This document shows, piece after piece, positions 33,771 to 45,196 of a DNA stretch of 64,000 bases. The translations under genes were made by a program, and so were the position numbers. Numbering within the stretch: the stretch's first letter is position 1; the number at the start of each line of letters is the position of its first letter. The stretch comes from Aquanectria penicillioides (lineage: Eukaryota; Ascomycota; Sordariomycetes; Hypocreales; Nectriaceae): NCBI GenBank assembly GCA_003415625.1, contig PYIU01000006.1:868001-932000 (forward strand), given 5' to 3'. Under the pieces are notes generated by a model. The model saw only the letters and a list, made by a program, of their open reading frames with translations, made no database searches and had not been told where the DNA came from.

Positions 33771-35556
33771 TCACGCGGCGATTGCGCTTGCAATTTGGGG
33801 TTGAGGGGTGGCGGGCACATCCTCGCTGGGGTCCAAGGAAGCCTTCATCTCCGGTTCGGGCTCCTCAACCTGTTCCTCGACGGTCTTGCCGGTTTCCTTC
33901 TCACCAGCATCGCCCAGGCCGACGATGTCAATCCATCGCCAGTTGTCGACAAAATCGCTGCCGCTCTTGTCGAAGATGGCCTGGTCATCAAGGATGCCGT
34001 CCTGGACGTGAACTCCGTCCTGCTTCTTGGCGTTCAACTTGTCCAACTGAGTGCCATCGATGAGGTCGCCAGTATAGGTGCGGGCAACGGGGATGTCGTT
34101 GGCTCGAAGGATCTGCAGCTGCGCGCGGAGATTGAGACGCAGCGCTCGCTCGGGTTGCTCGGCGGAGAAAATCTTCTTGGTCAGCCAGGGGAAGAGGATG
34201 CCGAAATCAGATTGGCTTAGATGGGCTGAGTTAATGACGTAGAAGAAGTTGGGTTCCGGGAGCTTCATGCCGCTGGGTCGTTCGTAGAGATCGGGGCTGA
34301 CAACCTTGGCGGCTGGGTCGGGGGAGAGGAGTCGGGCCTTGACGTTAAGATGCTCCTTCCACTTGAAAAAGGACTCGGACTCGACAGCCAAAATGGCTTT
34401 GCCACCAGGGGCAGTAGGGACATCGGCGTAGGCGGGCAGAGGAAGGTTAAATAGCGGCGCCGAGTTGGGGGCCATCAGAGGCATACACCACATGTCCAGC
34501 AACAAGGTGACAGTCTTCTCGGTAATTTGCTTTCGAATCTCGGCGCCCTTGGCGGGAGCAAACAGCGGCTTCTCAATGCCAGCCACCTCGGGCTCGTCGG
34601 CGTAGTAGGTGCACTTGAGGAACTGGTTGATCGAAGCGCCTCCGAAGCTGTGGCCAGCAAAGATGATGCTGCCAGGGTCTTGGACGTTCAGCCTGCCTAC
34701 GAGCTGGTTGACGCTGGAAGTTGGCGTCGATCGGTTGAGGTTGGTGAATGGGGTGCCACGGTCGACGGCAAGGACGGCCTGGTGAATCAAGGCCAGCTCC
34801 CAGCATCGAACTCGCAATTGAGCCTCGCGGGCCTCGTAAACCTCGGGGGAGACGTCGTGGGAGATCTTATCGTAGGGGATGTAGCGACGGCCTGGGGAGC
34901 TGTTGGCATGCCGGCCGAGGTCCTCGGGGTGTCGAATGAAGGTGGCGACAGCGCTGCCGTCACGATGCTCTGGGCAAAGGACGACGATTCCATGGGAGGC
35001 CAAAGATCCAGCAATATACGAATACGAGTTTCGGCTTCCACCCAAACCGTGGGAGAAGATCATGGTTGGCCATCGCTGATTGTCGGCGGTAGGCTCGCGC
35101 AACGTCGCATTCTTGTGGACGGGGATGGTGGTGTAATGAAGGTGTCGGGGGAGGAAGCTAAGATTCTAGTCAGCGAAATCTATCTTCATCAATGACGGCG
35201 ATGGTGTTTAATTGATGGAGCGACACGTACGAGAGGAGGTCAGCCAAGGTCTGGCCAATGCCAAGAAACTTGGTATAGGCTGATAGGTGCTGCCTCTGGG
35301 GAGTAGGGAGCCAGCCGATTCGCGACTCGCCGGACGTATCGACGGCCGGGTAGAACATGCGAAACTGGACGGTGTGGACGTCATCGGCGCCCTCGGGGAC
35401 AGGAACTGGCGACTCGAGTTCGGAGACGGGGATTTCGACATCAACGGTGCCGACCTTGTAAGGGCCGGTGTACTCGGGGAATGCAGGTACCGGGCTCAAC
35501 CTCGAAAGATACGAGGCCAGCTTGGAGGCGGTGGATGGCTCCATGGTGGACGACAT
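33771..35556 (-). CDS. PAF-acetylhydrolase / phospholipase A2-like alpha/beta hydrolase
   Basis: Probable intracellular lipase removing short or oxidised acyl chains from phospholipids. Exon 1 is 35556-35231, exon 2 is 35157-33771. The 73-bp intron starts gtacgt, has ctgac near its end and ends cttag; the junction is TLADLLS-FLPRHLHYTT. The protein is 570 aa. It follows the PAF-AH II layout: YTGPYKVGTVDVEIPV strand start, FRMFYPAV, WPTMIFSHGLGGSRNSYS oxyanion loop, and nucleophile Ser279 in AGHSFGGAS. The C-terminal 70 residues are acidic. The frame stays open 5' of the chosen ATG without another ATG, and the ATG at 35544 is an alternative. No convincing signal peptide. Confidence 0.9.
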
Positions 35557-36955
35557 GGGTGGTGTTACTGTGGCGGTCGGGGATAACGGGGATGCAGACG
35601 ATGAAGGCGTTGTGTGATGTGTGGATGAATTATTGGCGTCTAGCCGAGAGAGTGTTGACAGAAGGCGCAGTCGTTGCAAGTTGCGGGTCGCGGGTCGCGG
35701 GGCGCTTAGTCGCCGCGAGGAGAGAAAAGGAATGACCGGAATGGATGGAAACAACAATAAAGGAAATGAAACTGGCGAAAAAGACGACGAGTAGTGACGA
35801 GAAGTTGGTGTGGAGGGAAGAAAGTGGTGATTGACAGCTGAAGGGGGGGAGGAAAGGGGTTAAGGAGAATTGGCGTCACCAAGCGTATGGGCTGAGCTTG
35901 AGGGCGGATACGATGCGATTTGCTCCGGCACAGCGCTTGTTGTGGCTTTTTTTTCGCTTTCGGTGTCAGATTCTGGTGACGTAGACGTAATACCATGTAA
36001 GTACGTGGTCCAGATTCCTTGGCCGATGTCCTTGAAAAATCCCTGTCGGGTTTTGTCTGAGGGTGTCTGGGCTTTCACATGCCAAAAGTCTGCCCACGTC
36101 TTAGCGTTGTTTGACCACAATGTATTTCACTTTGGATGGACAAAGAAGTATCACCAAGACACAAACAGAGGAGGGGGAAGCAGGAGGGAAGAGAAAGAAG
36201 AAGAAAAAAAATAGCCCACAACCAAAGAGGAGGGAGTAGCAATGTCACGCGACCCTCTGGTTAAACCAGATACACACTCTCTCTTCATTCGCACGGTATT
36301 TTTTCCTTCTTTCTCCGATAGCACGCTTGCTTCATGCTGCAGGGCATCTGCGTTAAGCCTAGGCCAAAACAGGAGACCGAGCCATTGGCCGATGGATGCA
36401 TGGTCTTGTGCCCGATTACCGCACAAGAAAAAAAGAGGCCGGCTCAGAGGCAAAATTCCGCGCTCCCAAACGTCATTCCACGGCGCTAATCTCGTGGAAA
36501 CATGGAGAAAGGCATAGGTTTAGCAAAAGCTGTGGAGTAGCGAGGATGGGGTCGGTGATGAGGCGCAGGCCCGTTGGGGCCGTCGGCAACCCCGGGACGC
36601 TGTAAATGGTGACGAAGGGTTGTTTAAGATTCGCGATTGATCAGCGTTTGCTACCAACGATGGCCGTCTGGAGGACGCCATCACAGATCGATCCGACCCC
36701 TTGTGTCTATTCTGCCACCCACTATCACACTCCGCCACATGGCAATCTGCTCGTCATGGACCGGCTTGTCAATACCCCAGGAAACGCCCAGTTTCTTTTT
36801 TTTCGGCCGAGCCAGCCAGCCATGATGACATGGCACTGTTGGCTTTCGCCACTCTCCCACACTACCCTAACCCAGCCTCGGCTCAGATCTGATCGGAATC
36901 TAATCAGCAAAAGAGGCTCAAGTCAGCTTGGACGCGAATGCCCTCCCCTGTCCAA
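35557..36955. other. Intergenic region, 1.4 kb
   Basis: Lipase promoter and 3' flank of the Cys-rich gene. One minus-strand frame (about 35860-36120) has plausible composition but no ATG and was not called. Confidence 0.5.
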
Positions 36956-37450
36956 CTACAGGCCAAACGTAGAGCCCCGAGTGCCTCCGCCAGTGGTGAC
37001 CCTGAGGCTTCCCTGAAGTTCGTCCCTTGTCGTGGCGCTTCTCCCGCTCCCGCTCCCGCTCCCGCTCCCACCCCTACCGCCGCCCCCAAAAGTCCTAGTT
37101 TTTGTTGCGTTTTCTTTATCCTTGGCCCCCTTATCCAGAACCGTGCAGCCCTCGCAGAAGCGGTGGCTGCAAGTCTGACCGTTCGTCCATATGGGTTTCA
37201 TGTCGTGCGCGCACCTGGTCTTCGTGTTCACCCCTTCGTGCTTGCAGAAGCAGCACCTCCACCCGTTCCTCATGGCCTCCTCGAACCGGCATCCTACCTT
37301 CTTGCACCGTGCCTTGGAGTACACCGGGACAAAGTCAACCCTGCCACAGCTCTCGCTGCTGTCGGCTATCGACTGTCCTGTTTCGCAGTGAGTGTACCCC
37401 AGCTTGGTCTCGTGACCACATTCATATTGTTGGAATTCGCACTTGCACAT
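36956..37450 (-). CDS. Small Cys-rich protein with Gly-Ser repeat, unknown
   Basis: A single-exon frame of 164 codons. It starts MCKCEFQQYECGHETK and holds more than ten cysteines in pairs (HCETG, RCKKVGC, RCCFCKHEG, RCAHDM, TCSHRFCEGC), suggesting zinc binding by the first 105 residues. A Gly-Ser repeat tail (GSGSGSGSG) follows, encoded by tandem GGGAGC-type hexamers. No named family is recognised. It resembles in style the 25.4 kb protein, but they do not align clearly. The Cys pattern, codon use and clean ATG support a real gene; expression is unproven. Confidence 0.62.
   Translation of the reverse strand: MCKCEFQQYECGHETKLGYTHCETGQSIADSSESCGRVDFVPVYSKARCKKVGCRFEEAMRNGWRCCFCKHEGVNTKTRCAHDMKPIWTNGQTCSHRFCEGCTVLDKGAKDKENATKTRTFGGGGRGGSGSGSGSGRSATTRDELQGSLRVTTGGGTRGSTFGL
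37041..37069. repeat. CTCCCG hexamer repeat in coding DNA
   Basis: Nearly five tandem hexamers, encoding the Gly-Ser run of the Cys-rich protein on the minus strand. Confidence 0.8.
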
Positions 37451-37675
37451 AGCGAGCGACCTTTAGCGGAGAGCTCAAGTAATCCACTGGCCCTGTTGTT
37501 ATTTTTCAAGATGTTGCAAAGTATTCAGGCTCGTATCGTATGACCAAGTCAACGACGTCGCAAATCTACACCTATATATGCTATTCATTGCAGAATTCCC
37601 CATTCACCAAAGACTCCTTGACTCAAGTGACAAACCCCCTCGTGCTCTGTGCCGAACTTGTTTGTTGTTGGCCTT

Positions 37676-38302
37676 TCACTTCCCGCCCGTCTTTGCATCA
37701 CGAAACATGTAGTAGTCTAGGACTTTGCCGTATGGTGAGTCAAACTCAATCTCTTCAATCACCCGGAACCCGTATTTCTCGTACATCCCCCTTCCAGTCG
37801 GTGTCGCTTCCAGGAAACATGGCAGTCCTTCTTCATCTGCTTTCTCGACTCCCCATCTCATTAACTGGCTAGCCGCTCCTTTACCCATCCACTCTCGGCG
37901 GACCCCAATCAGTTCCAAATACCAATGCCGTCGGTCCTCCATGAGACGTTTGCGTCCCTCAGTCAGAGTTCCAAAGAACAAAACAGCCAGCTCAGGGTTT
38001 CCGTCTTGCGGCCATGCATCGATCGGTGGAGGCATCTCTATCGGGGAGCCAGGCCGGGTCCATTTGGCATAGCCGACAACCTCCTCCGCCGCGTCGTCTC
38101 CGGCTCGGTTCGTCATGACGAGAAACTCGAAATTCGGGTCTTGCAAATCCTTCGTCAGGCTATGGATCCAAAACTTCCTTGCCGCTTCCGAAGTGGGCGG
38201 AAAGACCCGTCCGCCAATGATGGTATCAGAAAAGGCAGAGAAGTAAACGTCGCACAGGGCCGGGATGTCCGTCGGGACTGCGTTTCTCATTCGGAACGGC
38301 AT
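37676..38302 (-). CDS. GNAT-family N-acetyltransferase
   Basis: Transfers acetyl from acetyl-CoA to an amine; substrate unknown. It is a single exon of 208 aa. The start FRMRNAVPTDIPALCDVYFSAF is the usual GNAT beta1-alpha1. The acetyl-CoA-binding motif A is LELIGVRREWMGKGAASQLM (about residues 128-147, with the R-x-x-x-G-x-G/A loop). Motif B is ATPTGRGMYEKYGFRVIEE. This arrangement with an F-AF segment near residue 20 is common in fungal stand-alone GNATs. No targeting signal. Confidence 0.9.
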   Translation of the reverse strand: MPFRMRNAVPTDIPALCDVYFSAFSDTIIGGRVFPPTSEAARKFWIHSLTKDLQDPNFEFLVMTNRAGDDAAEEVVGYAKWTRPGSPIEMPPPIDAWPQDGNPELAVLFFGTLTEGRKRLMEDRRHWYLELIGVRREWMGKGAASQLMRWGVEKADEEGLPCFLEATPTGRGMYEKYGFRVIEEIEFDSPYGKVLDYYMFRDAKTGGK

Positions 38303-38812
38303 TTCGGACTCGCGAGCTTCAGCGGCAGCACACAGGTTTGCCTTGTCTCATTTTCGGGTTCTGAGAAAATATGCACTCAAATCCTGGGGGGTCAATCAAA
38401 AGCGCAGTTGGCATTGCTTTTGCAGCAGCCGCAAACCCTTCCCCGCCACACATCCATTTACCCAATATGGAAATTTTGCGGACTAACCCCCAAAATAACA
38501 TCATCGACTGTGACCCACCTCTGTGGGGAGTCGGCGGAATATTTTGGGGATTCCGAGAGCTTCATATCTCGATTCTTACATAAAGGAGAGGTCAGTCGTT
38601 TTCGGGTTTGGCGAGCTGAACGGCCACCAGCGGGCCAAGACTTTGAGATTCACGGTCGGAGTTGTATTGGCCCGCTCCTTGCCGCGCCCTTTTCGTGACT
38701 GACGTCGGGGTTGGAACTGAGTCAACAGCGAGGTGTCAAGTATAAGAGGGAGCTTCAGTGCGTTACCAGACCTTGAGTATCGTCAAACTGTAACTATTCA
38801 CTTCAGTCATCA
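38303..38812. other. Divergent promoter region, GNAT and ICL/PEPM genes
   Basis: Promoter DNA. A TATA-like motif (tataagag at 38741-38748) lies about 70 bp before the ATG at 38813. Confidence 0.5.
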
Positions 38813-39634
38813 ATGGTGTCCACTATGACAAACGAGTCCGCAGTGCAGCTCAAGGCGCTGCACGTACCCTCGGCCCCCATCGTTTTCACAAACGTCTGGG
38901 ACATTACCTCGTTCAACACCATTGTATCACTCAACGAAGGAGATACCAAACCTGTGAAGGCCATTGCAACAGCATCATGGGCCATCGCCGCCTCCCTTGG
39001 CAAGAAAGATGAGGAGCTTACCATGGATCAAAACCTCGAAGTCACTACCAAAATCGCCGCTCTCGCCAAGGCTGCCGGCCTACCCTTGACAGCCGACTTA
39101 CAAGACGGTTACGGCGATAAAATTGCCACCGCGGTGGCAAAAGCCATTGAAGCTGGTGCAGCGGGTGGAAACATTGAAGATAGCGTCCCATCGACCGGTG
39201 CCATGGTCAACATCGACGAGCAAGTGCAGCGATACAAGACGGCGCTGAAGGCGGCCGCCGATGCTGGTTGCCCGGACTTTGTCCTCAACGCCCGTTGCGA
39301 CATCTTCCACGTCGACACGGACCTTAGCGATGAGGTTAAGCTCAAAGAGGCCATCACCCGTGGCAAAGCATACCTGGAAGCCGGTGCCACGACTGTTTTC
39401 TACTGGGGCGGTCCGGGTCGAGGACTGAGAACGGCTTGGGTGGAGACTTTAGTGAAGGAGCTGAACGGCCGTGTCGCTGTCCTGTTAGGAAACGGGCCGG
39501 ATGCGTTGACCACCGCTGAGCTGGCCAAGATTGGTGTGGCAAGAATCAGCATTGGACCTGGTCTTCTTCGAATTACGTATGCGGCAATCAGGAAAGCCGC
39601 AAGCAGTATACTAAACGGTGGAGGGTTTGCTTGA
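38813..39634 (+). CDS. Isocitrate lyase/PEP mutase-family enzyme
   Basis: Member of the ICL/PEPM superfamily that makes or breaks C-C or P-C bonds next to a carboxylate; candidates are 2-methylisocitrate-like lyase or oxaloacetate hydrolase-like enzymes. It is a single exon of 273 aa. The barrel signatures are TNVWDITSFNTIV at the start, TASWAIAASLG, the metal-binding LTADLQDGYGD (about residues 93-103), GGNIEDS and LNARCDIF. The short length, without the KKCGH insertion of true isocitrate lyase, places it among small fungal PEPM-like proteins. The exact reaction is not determined by sequence. Confidence 0.9.
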   Translation: MVSTMTNESAVQLKALHVPSAPIVFTNVWDITSFNTIVSLNEGDTKPVKAIATASWAIAASLGKKDEELTMDQNLEVTTKIAALAKAAGLPLTADLQDGYGDKIATAVAKAIEAGAAGGNIEDSVPSTGAMVNIDEQVQRYKTALKAAADAGCPDFVLNARCDIFHVDTDLSDEVKLKEAITRGKAYLEAGATTVFYWGGPGRGLRTAWVETLVKELNGRVAVLLGNGPDALTTAELAKIGVARISIGPGLLRITYAAIRKAASSILNGGGFA

Positions 39635-39914
39635 GCTTCCTGTGTCACCTCATGTCCTTTCAACGTCTGTAAAAACCAAGAAAACGCCTTTGTTTTGCTT
39701 CGCGTCCCCTAGCAACTAAAAATTATGATCATTGGAATCGGTTTCGATCCCATCTAATAAATCCATTGGCCAGAGCCCATCGTTATGCAGTCAACTGAAG
39801 GGTAGCCGACTTCAGGAATACAATAAAGCCACAACCAGACAAAGCCATCTCTCTCATGCTCCCCTCTCACACTCCACCAGGGTATTTTTCAAGGGCTAAA
39901 ATGAGCAGGGTATT

Positions 39915-40474
39915 TTATGTTGATTTTAAGGGCTTTGCGATCGAGATGATAAATGTTGAGTTTTCGCTCTGGAAGATGCCACCGGTGCCTCCCAGCACAC
40001 ACTTGATGGAGATGGGATTCCACATCCTTCCAGTAATCTCTCCGCTCCGAATGCTCAAGTCTTCAGTTGGGGCACAGACAACTGCTTGACATTCCCCTTC
40101 CGTGATTGAAGTGCACCGCCCTTCGTCGATGTGAAGCAAGCCATCATCGCCGACCTGGTTGGTCCAGGCAGAGATGACGTCGGAGCAGGGCATTCGATCG
40201 GGGCCAGGTTTCTAAGAAAATGTCAACACAATATCTAGTCAAGGAGGCTGGTCTCTGGCCGTACCGGGGTGCATGTATATGTCTCGGGTGCTCCTTCGAT
40301 GGGAGAGTTAATGTAGAGCTTCTCGTCCACACCAGTGCGTTCCTTGAACGACTCCCAGGCGAAGTAATCAATGTTGCCATCTCTTGGGTCAATTCTAGAG
40401 AAGCCACGAGAGGCCAGTGTGGCGCACAACCCCTGCGCAGCGAATAGGCTTACCAAAGCGATTTTGGTAAACAT
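39915..40474 (-). CDS. Small secreted protein with six cysteines
   Basis: Exon 1 is 40474-40265 and exon 2 is 40211-39915. The 53-bp intron starts gtacgg and ends tcttag; the junction is YTCTP-KPGPDRMPCSD. The protein is 168 aa with a signal peptide (MFTKIALVSLFAAQG..., cleavage near residue 18-22). The mature part has six cysteines (in YTCTP, MPCSD, GRCTS, GECQA, VVCAP, IKCVL), consistent with three disulfides. I recognise no family. Size, secretion and Cys content fit an effector-like or extracellular defence protein, but this is only a class description. Confidence 0.8.
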
Positions 40475-42278
40475 GATTGCGGTTTTGTAGAAATGAGGTG
40501 AGGTGAGGGGAGAAAAAGAAATCTAAGCGTGTCACAAAAGGTTAACTGTAGGCCAGGTGCGACACGAGTAAGTGACTTGGAGATGTGGGTAAAAGTGTTC
40601 AGAATGTTTCTGCTGTTTGATCTGAGTGAGCACAGTTTGGATATGAGATGTCTCTTATATGATACAGAGAGCCAAAGTTCTAAATCACATTTTGACGGTT
40701 TCGGGTTGTTGCTTTAACTTTGGACACATGCCAGGCTCGTGATGCAGGTGGCGAGCTGGAGTGTACAAACTAGCGACCGGTTTAGGTTCAGATGCAACTT
40801 CCTGTGGTAGGTTTGTCCAATCAAGCCAAGACGAAGAAGTCACACAAACGACATCGCTGCTGTGCCTGTTTGCGAAGTGCGTGATTGCAGGAACGTCGTC
40901 GTCTCGCCGAAAACGTTGGTCAAGGGAGAAAACGACGGGGGCTGTACGGAACGGGACTGGCCTTCGAGACGATGACGCTGTGATCAACTGCGCCGGTGTA
41001 AATCAGGACGACAAGAGCCAGCATTGCGAACCCTTTAGTCTGCAAAGCAAAAAAAAAAACGGTAAAGAATAGCACCTGGGTTTACGATCTTCGCATTTCG
41101 GTATCGGTCCGAATGGTGATCTTGTCGAAGGCAAACCTGAAGTGCAAGCATCATGCGAAACCTGCTCAATCAATATCCACACGTGACCAAGCGAGACATC
41201 TCGGACATCGGATATGGCAACAAGATCACGGCTCACAACAGTCCGTTTTCATCTTGATTCCCATTTTTGCCACAATGGGAAGGTGATAATTTCAATCCCT
41301 ACCCCCGTCAATCTGATTAAAATTTCGCTGTCCCTGGCCCTAGCATGGAGGTACCCAAATCGATGTCGCCGAACCAACCTCCCGATCGCCGATGCTGCAA
41401 AATCGCTTCAAGAATGTGATGCCGCGTCAAGAGTCTGAATTGGAGCCTGTGATCTAAACAATTTTCACACAGTGGGTCGGTCAATTCATCGGAACTTTGG
41501 GTGACGGCTGCAAGCCGGGTATAATCAGTCGATTGGGCCCGGAAGAAGCGGCTGTGATTAAATGCGCAGGATAATAGCACTTGTCGGTAAGGAACCAACC
41601 ACAAGATCAAGTCCCCGGGCATCTTGTGGCCAATATTTAGCAAAAATGAATCTCCAGGCCAGTCCTTCACTAAGGCAACCATCTGAGTGATCGAAAAACT
41701 TTTGACCTTGCCAGGCCGAACCCCAAGGAACAAGGGCCACTTCATGGCCTGACACCTAGCATTTTGCACCCACGATCCCTGCGCATCGAGGTCGGGCCCT
41801 TGTCAAGTCGGTCCTTTTGCGTGATTCATCAACCGGAGACCGAGCTGTCGGATATCCTCGTTCCCGAGGTGGAACCACCTTCGCGTGAGTGGAGTGACTA
41901 GCATTAGGTTATCCAGCACCCACAAGGCAGGCTTTGTTGGACAGCGACTGAAGAGGGGACGAGCTCAAATAAGCGATGTATGTACTGTAGTTATAGTATT
42001 TGATTGATAAGCCAAATTAGACGTCTGGTATGGGAGACCTCCAAGCAGGTTGTGGGACTAACATGCCGGAGTGCCGAAGTGTGCCACTAAAGCAAAAGAT
42101 TTTCACCAAACGAATCCCTCCTTGATTCTGTATCTAAAACCTATCTTGAGTGTAACTCTGCATAACGATAGACATGAAGGGAAGGCCGTGATATGTAGTC
42201 AGAAAGATTCATTGCAGTGTAACTCATTTACAACTTAGTACAAACTCCTACAAGCTGCACCCCCATCCCCATGGTAGA
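40475..42278. other. Intergenic region, 1.8 kb
   Basis: Promoter of the small secreted protein and 3' flank of the BIM1-like gene. Frames such as 41317-41769 (-) show no domain and no matching splice structure. Confidence 0.5.
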
Positions 42279-43242
42279 TTAATTCAGCGTGTTCATTCGA
42301 ACACTTCCTGTTGATGACTGAGAGGCCTTAGGAGGTTGTTCTTCCCAGTTGACGCCTCGAGCCGAGTGCTGCTGTCGAAGGGCGGCGAGGCGCTGGCTCT
42401 TGCGACGGTAGATCAGCAAGCCTGCCAAGCCAATCAAGGCCACTCCGGCTACACTTCCAACGACGATGCCGGCAATGGCGCCCTTGGATAGACTTGACTT
42501 CTTGCTGGAAGAACCAGAGCTGGAAGAATCAGAGCTGGAGGAGGAGTCTGCGCTTGACGACGAGGTAGATTTGGTTGTGCCAGACGTGGTCGTGGTAGCC
42601 TCCTCAGTGGCATTGAAGCAAGGAACTGACTCGTCAAATTCCGATAGCTCAACGTATGTAACATCCGCACAGGCATAGAAGGTTTGGTTGTCGGCGCTAT
42701 CAAAGTCGGCAATGTACTTGATCTGGAGGGTTGCTTTGTCTCCAGACTTGACAGAGCTGGCAGCGTCCGGAACGCTGACACAAGTGTGGCCGAGGTCAAT
42801 CTCCTTGAAAGCACTGGCGCTGATCAAGGTTGTGAAGTCCGAGTTTGAAGTTGGGTCTGGATAGATCAATTAGTTGAGAAAAAGCCTTTGCAGCTCCAGG
42901 CAACCCTACTGGTGAGGTAAGAGATGCTAAGTTGGACGTCATAAGACTCATCCTGGGCAACCAACGCAACCTTTGCATTTGCTATGGATCTGTTAGCGGA
43001 TGTCCTTTTGAAATTTGCAACTTCAGCAGAAAACACCTACTCATGGGAAACTCGCTTCGGTTTCCTGGGCTGGCAACAGAACCACATGGCGCCGTGTTGT
43101 CCATGGCAGCTGACCAGACTCGGTCCGCCGGCCACAGGAAAGCCGCGGGGCCCATCTGGTCCGCGCTGCCATAATCAGTGGCAGCGTTTGAAACGGCCAC
43201 CAGGGCGGCAATGCTGCCGAAGAGAAACTTGAAAGAAGACAT
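42279..43242 (-). CDS. BIM1-like (X325) copper-binding surface protein with TM anchor
   Basis: Extracellular membrane-anchored protein of the LPMO-like copper acquisition factor family. Three exons: 43242-43041, 42981-42910, 42856-42279; introns are 59 bp (gtaggt) and 53 bp (gtaggg). The junctions read EFPM-TNAKVALVA and SYLT-NPTSNSDFTT. The protein is 283 aa. A signal peptide covers residues 1-20. The mature start ATDYG lacks the N-terminal His of LPMO-like copper proteins at the predicted cleavage site. The core has GPAAFLWPADRVW and NTAPCGS, then two further Cys pairs. A Ser-rich stalk (about 180-215) precedes a transmembrane helix (about 217-241) and a basic tail of about 40 residues. A TM helix with cytosolic tail, not a GPI signal, is unusual for the family. 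Confidence 0.85.
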
Positions 43243-44194
43243 TTCGTTGCGGCTGTAGATGGGCGTGAGCGGCTGGAAATTGAGACAATCTTACAGAAAT
43301 GCAAAATGCAGACGAGTTATGAGCTCCCTTGCAATTCTCCCAACCGGTGGCGCCAGACATACGCGTCCCTAATATACTAATGCAGCTCCCTCGGCCAAGA
43401 CAGACGTTCTGGCAGTTGGGCCTTGGCCTCTGGGGCCGTCTTGGCGAGTCCGATACTCGTATACTATGTAGAAGACCTTGGCATGCTGCGTGCTGGACCC
43501 CCACCATCAAGAGCTGGCGACCGCTATCGGTATCGGTGGAGAAATCAAAGGCTGGTCCATGCAGCTCTAGCGCATCGCTGTCGGGCTACTATTGCAACCT
43601 TTGCGATGGGCGCTGGGGTCTGAGTGGATTGAGCGATTATCAGATGATCAGATAAGATACAGTGCAAAAATCTAATCAGATGAGGCGCTCGGCGTTCATT
43701 GGTCGGTGGGGTTTGGCATCCCCAACTTTTGACGGTTGGTCTACCACCCAACATGCCTGAACATGCACCAGCCGACATCGGTAGCGCGGATTTATACCCC
43801 CAAGAAGGGCATGGATGTCTAGGCCCACAGCACCATGAGTCAAGCTTGGCGATGGACGAAGGCTGGTCTTGGCCTAAAGCTGTTGGCCTGGCCCGGTCAG
43901 GACACCAGGTCAAACAGCGTGAAGGAAAATGCCTTTTTCAGCAACTCCTCCGTGGGTCAGAGATGAGCGCCATGCTCGAGCTACAGCCCCCAGCAGCCGA
44001 ACACGCGGAATTTCTCTTGGCTCTGGCCCATCCTTGCCGTGGCCGCGGAGGGTATAAGTAAGCTCGATGATGCCGCATCTGCATATGTGAAGCTCCGCGC
44101 AACAACCCACAGAGTTCTCAACCCCCCCAGCCACACCTCAAGCACCTCAATCGGAGTCTACTTCACTCGTTCAACTTTGCAAATCCAAGTCATC
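43243..44194. other. Divergent promoter region
   Basis: Between the BIM1-like gene and the wall-protein gene. A TATA-like motif (tataagta near 44051) lies about 144 bp before the wall-protein ATG. No gene seen. Confidence 0.5.
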
Positions 44195-45018
44195 ATGCAG
44201 CTGACCCACGCCGCCGTCATTGGCTCCCTGGCCACTCTTGCCAGCGCCTCCGCTCTTGACAACGCCTTTGCCAGGCGAGACTTCAAGTTCCCCGTCACTA
44301 TCCCTGTTGAGAAGCGTGCTGTCACCGGCGCTGAGTACCAGTGCCATGCCAGCTGCGGTAAGTGAACAGGCCCAACGAAGCCGAAGCCTATGGATATGGG
44401 GCTCTGGGGGACTTAGACTGACTTTCCCTGCCCAGGCTACACCATCCTCGATGCTGAGGACGATGGATACTGTGATGACTCCGACTGGAAGGAGCTTCTT
44501 GCCGCATGCCTCGCCTGTGCCAACACCTACGACATGTGGGGTGACTATGGTGACGGCGTCACCGCTGCTGCTGAGGCTTGCGGTCTTAGTGCCGTTCCCT
44601 CTGGCTCCTCCAGCTCCTCTGCTGCCGCCACCTCTGCCGCAGCCGAGACCACTGCCGCCGCTGAGACTACCGCCGCCGTTGAATCTACTGCTGCTGCTGA
44701 GACCACCGCTGCTGTTGAGACCACCGCTGCTGCTGAGACCACCGCCGTTGCTGAGTCTACTGTTGCTGCCGAGTCTACCGCCGCCGCCGCCGCTTCCTCT
44801 GCTGTCTCTACCGTCGTCAGCGTCTCTACCCCTACCGGCTCCAACTCGGTATGTATCAATCACGTTTGCTTTCTTAACCAAAGGATACGGGGTGCTAACC
44901 AATGCCACAGTCTTCCGCCACCCCTACCTCTGTCGTCACTGGAGGTGCCGCCGAGTTCGCAGTCTCCAACATCTTTATTGCTGGTGCCGCTCTCGTCGCC
45001 GTCGCTGGCCTCATGTAA
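44195..45018 (+). CDS. GPI-type cell wall protein with Ala/Thr repeats
   Basis: Three exons: 44195-44357, 44436-44848, 44911-45018; introns are 78 bp (gtaagt, actgac) and 62 bp (gtatgt, ctaac). The protein is 227 aa. A signal peptide (about residues 1-19) is followed by a KR site near residue 40. A Cys domain (about 48-110) reads YQCHASCGYTILD, DGYCDDSDW, LLAACLACANTYDMWGDYG and EACGLS. Next comes a tail of repeats of the type TTAAAE/TTAAVE (about 120-175), likely O-glycosylated. The C-terminal hydrophobic stretch IFIAGAALVAVAGLM after a small-residue region is a GPI-addition signal. This pattern is common in ascomycete cell-wall proteins. Confidence 0.86.
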
Positions 45019-45196
45019 TCATCAGGTCCGGATGTGTCCGCCTCATGGCCAAGCGGATAATTTCAAGGTCGCAACGTATATACTATTCGATACTGCCATA
45101 ATGTTTTCGTAATTGCGTTTCAATTAATAGTTGCAATCAACTAAAATCAGAATCCCTACGCCTGTTCGTGAAATTGTCATCAACATATTCAAACAT

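Noticed and set aside
35860..36120. Minus-strand frame with motif KTWADFWHVKAQTPSDKTRQ
   Set aside because: Composition is plausible, but there is no ATG, no recognised domain and no clear splice partner.
41317..41769. 150-codon minus-strand frame in the 40.5-42.3 kb gap
   Set aside because: No domain, no signal, no splice structure, and overlapping frames on the other strand are similar in size.
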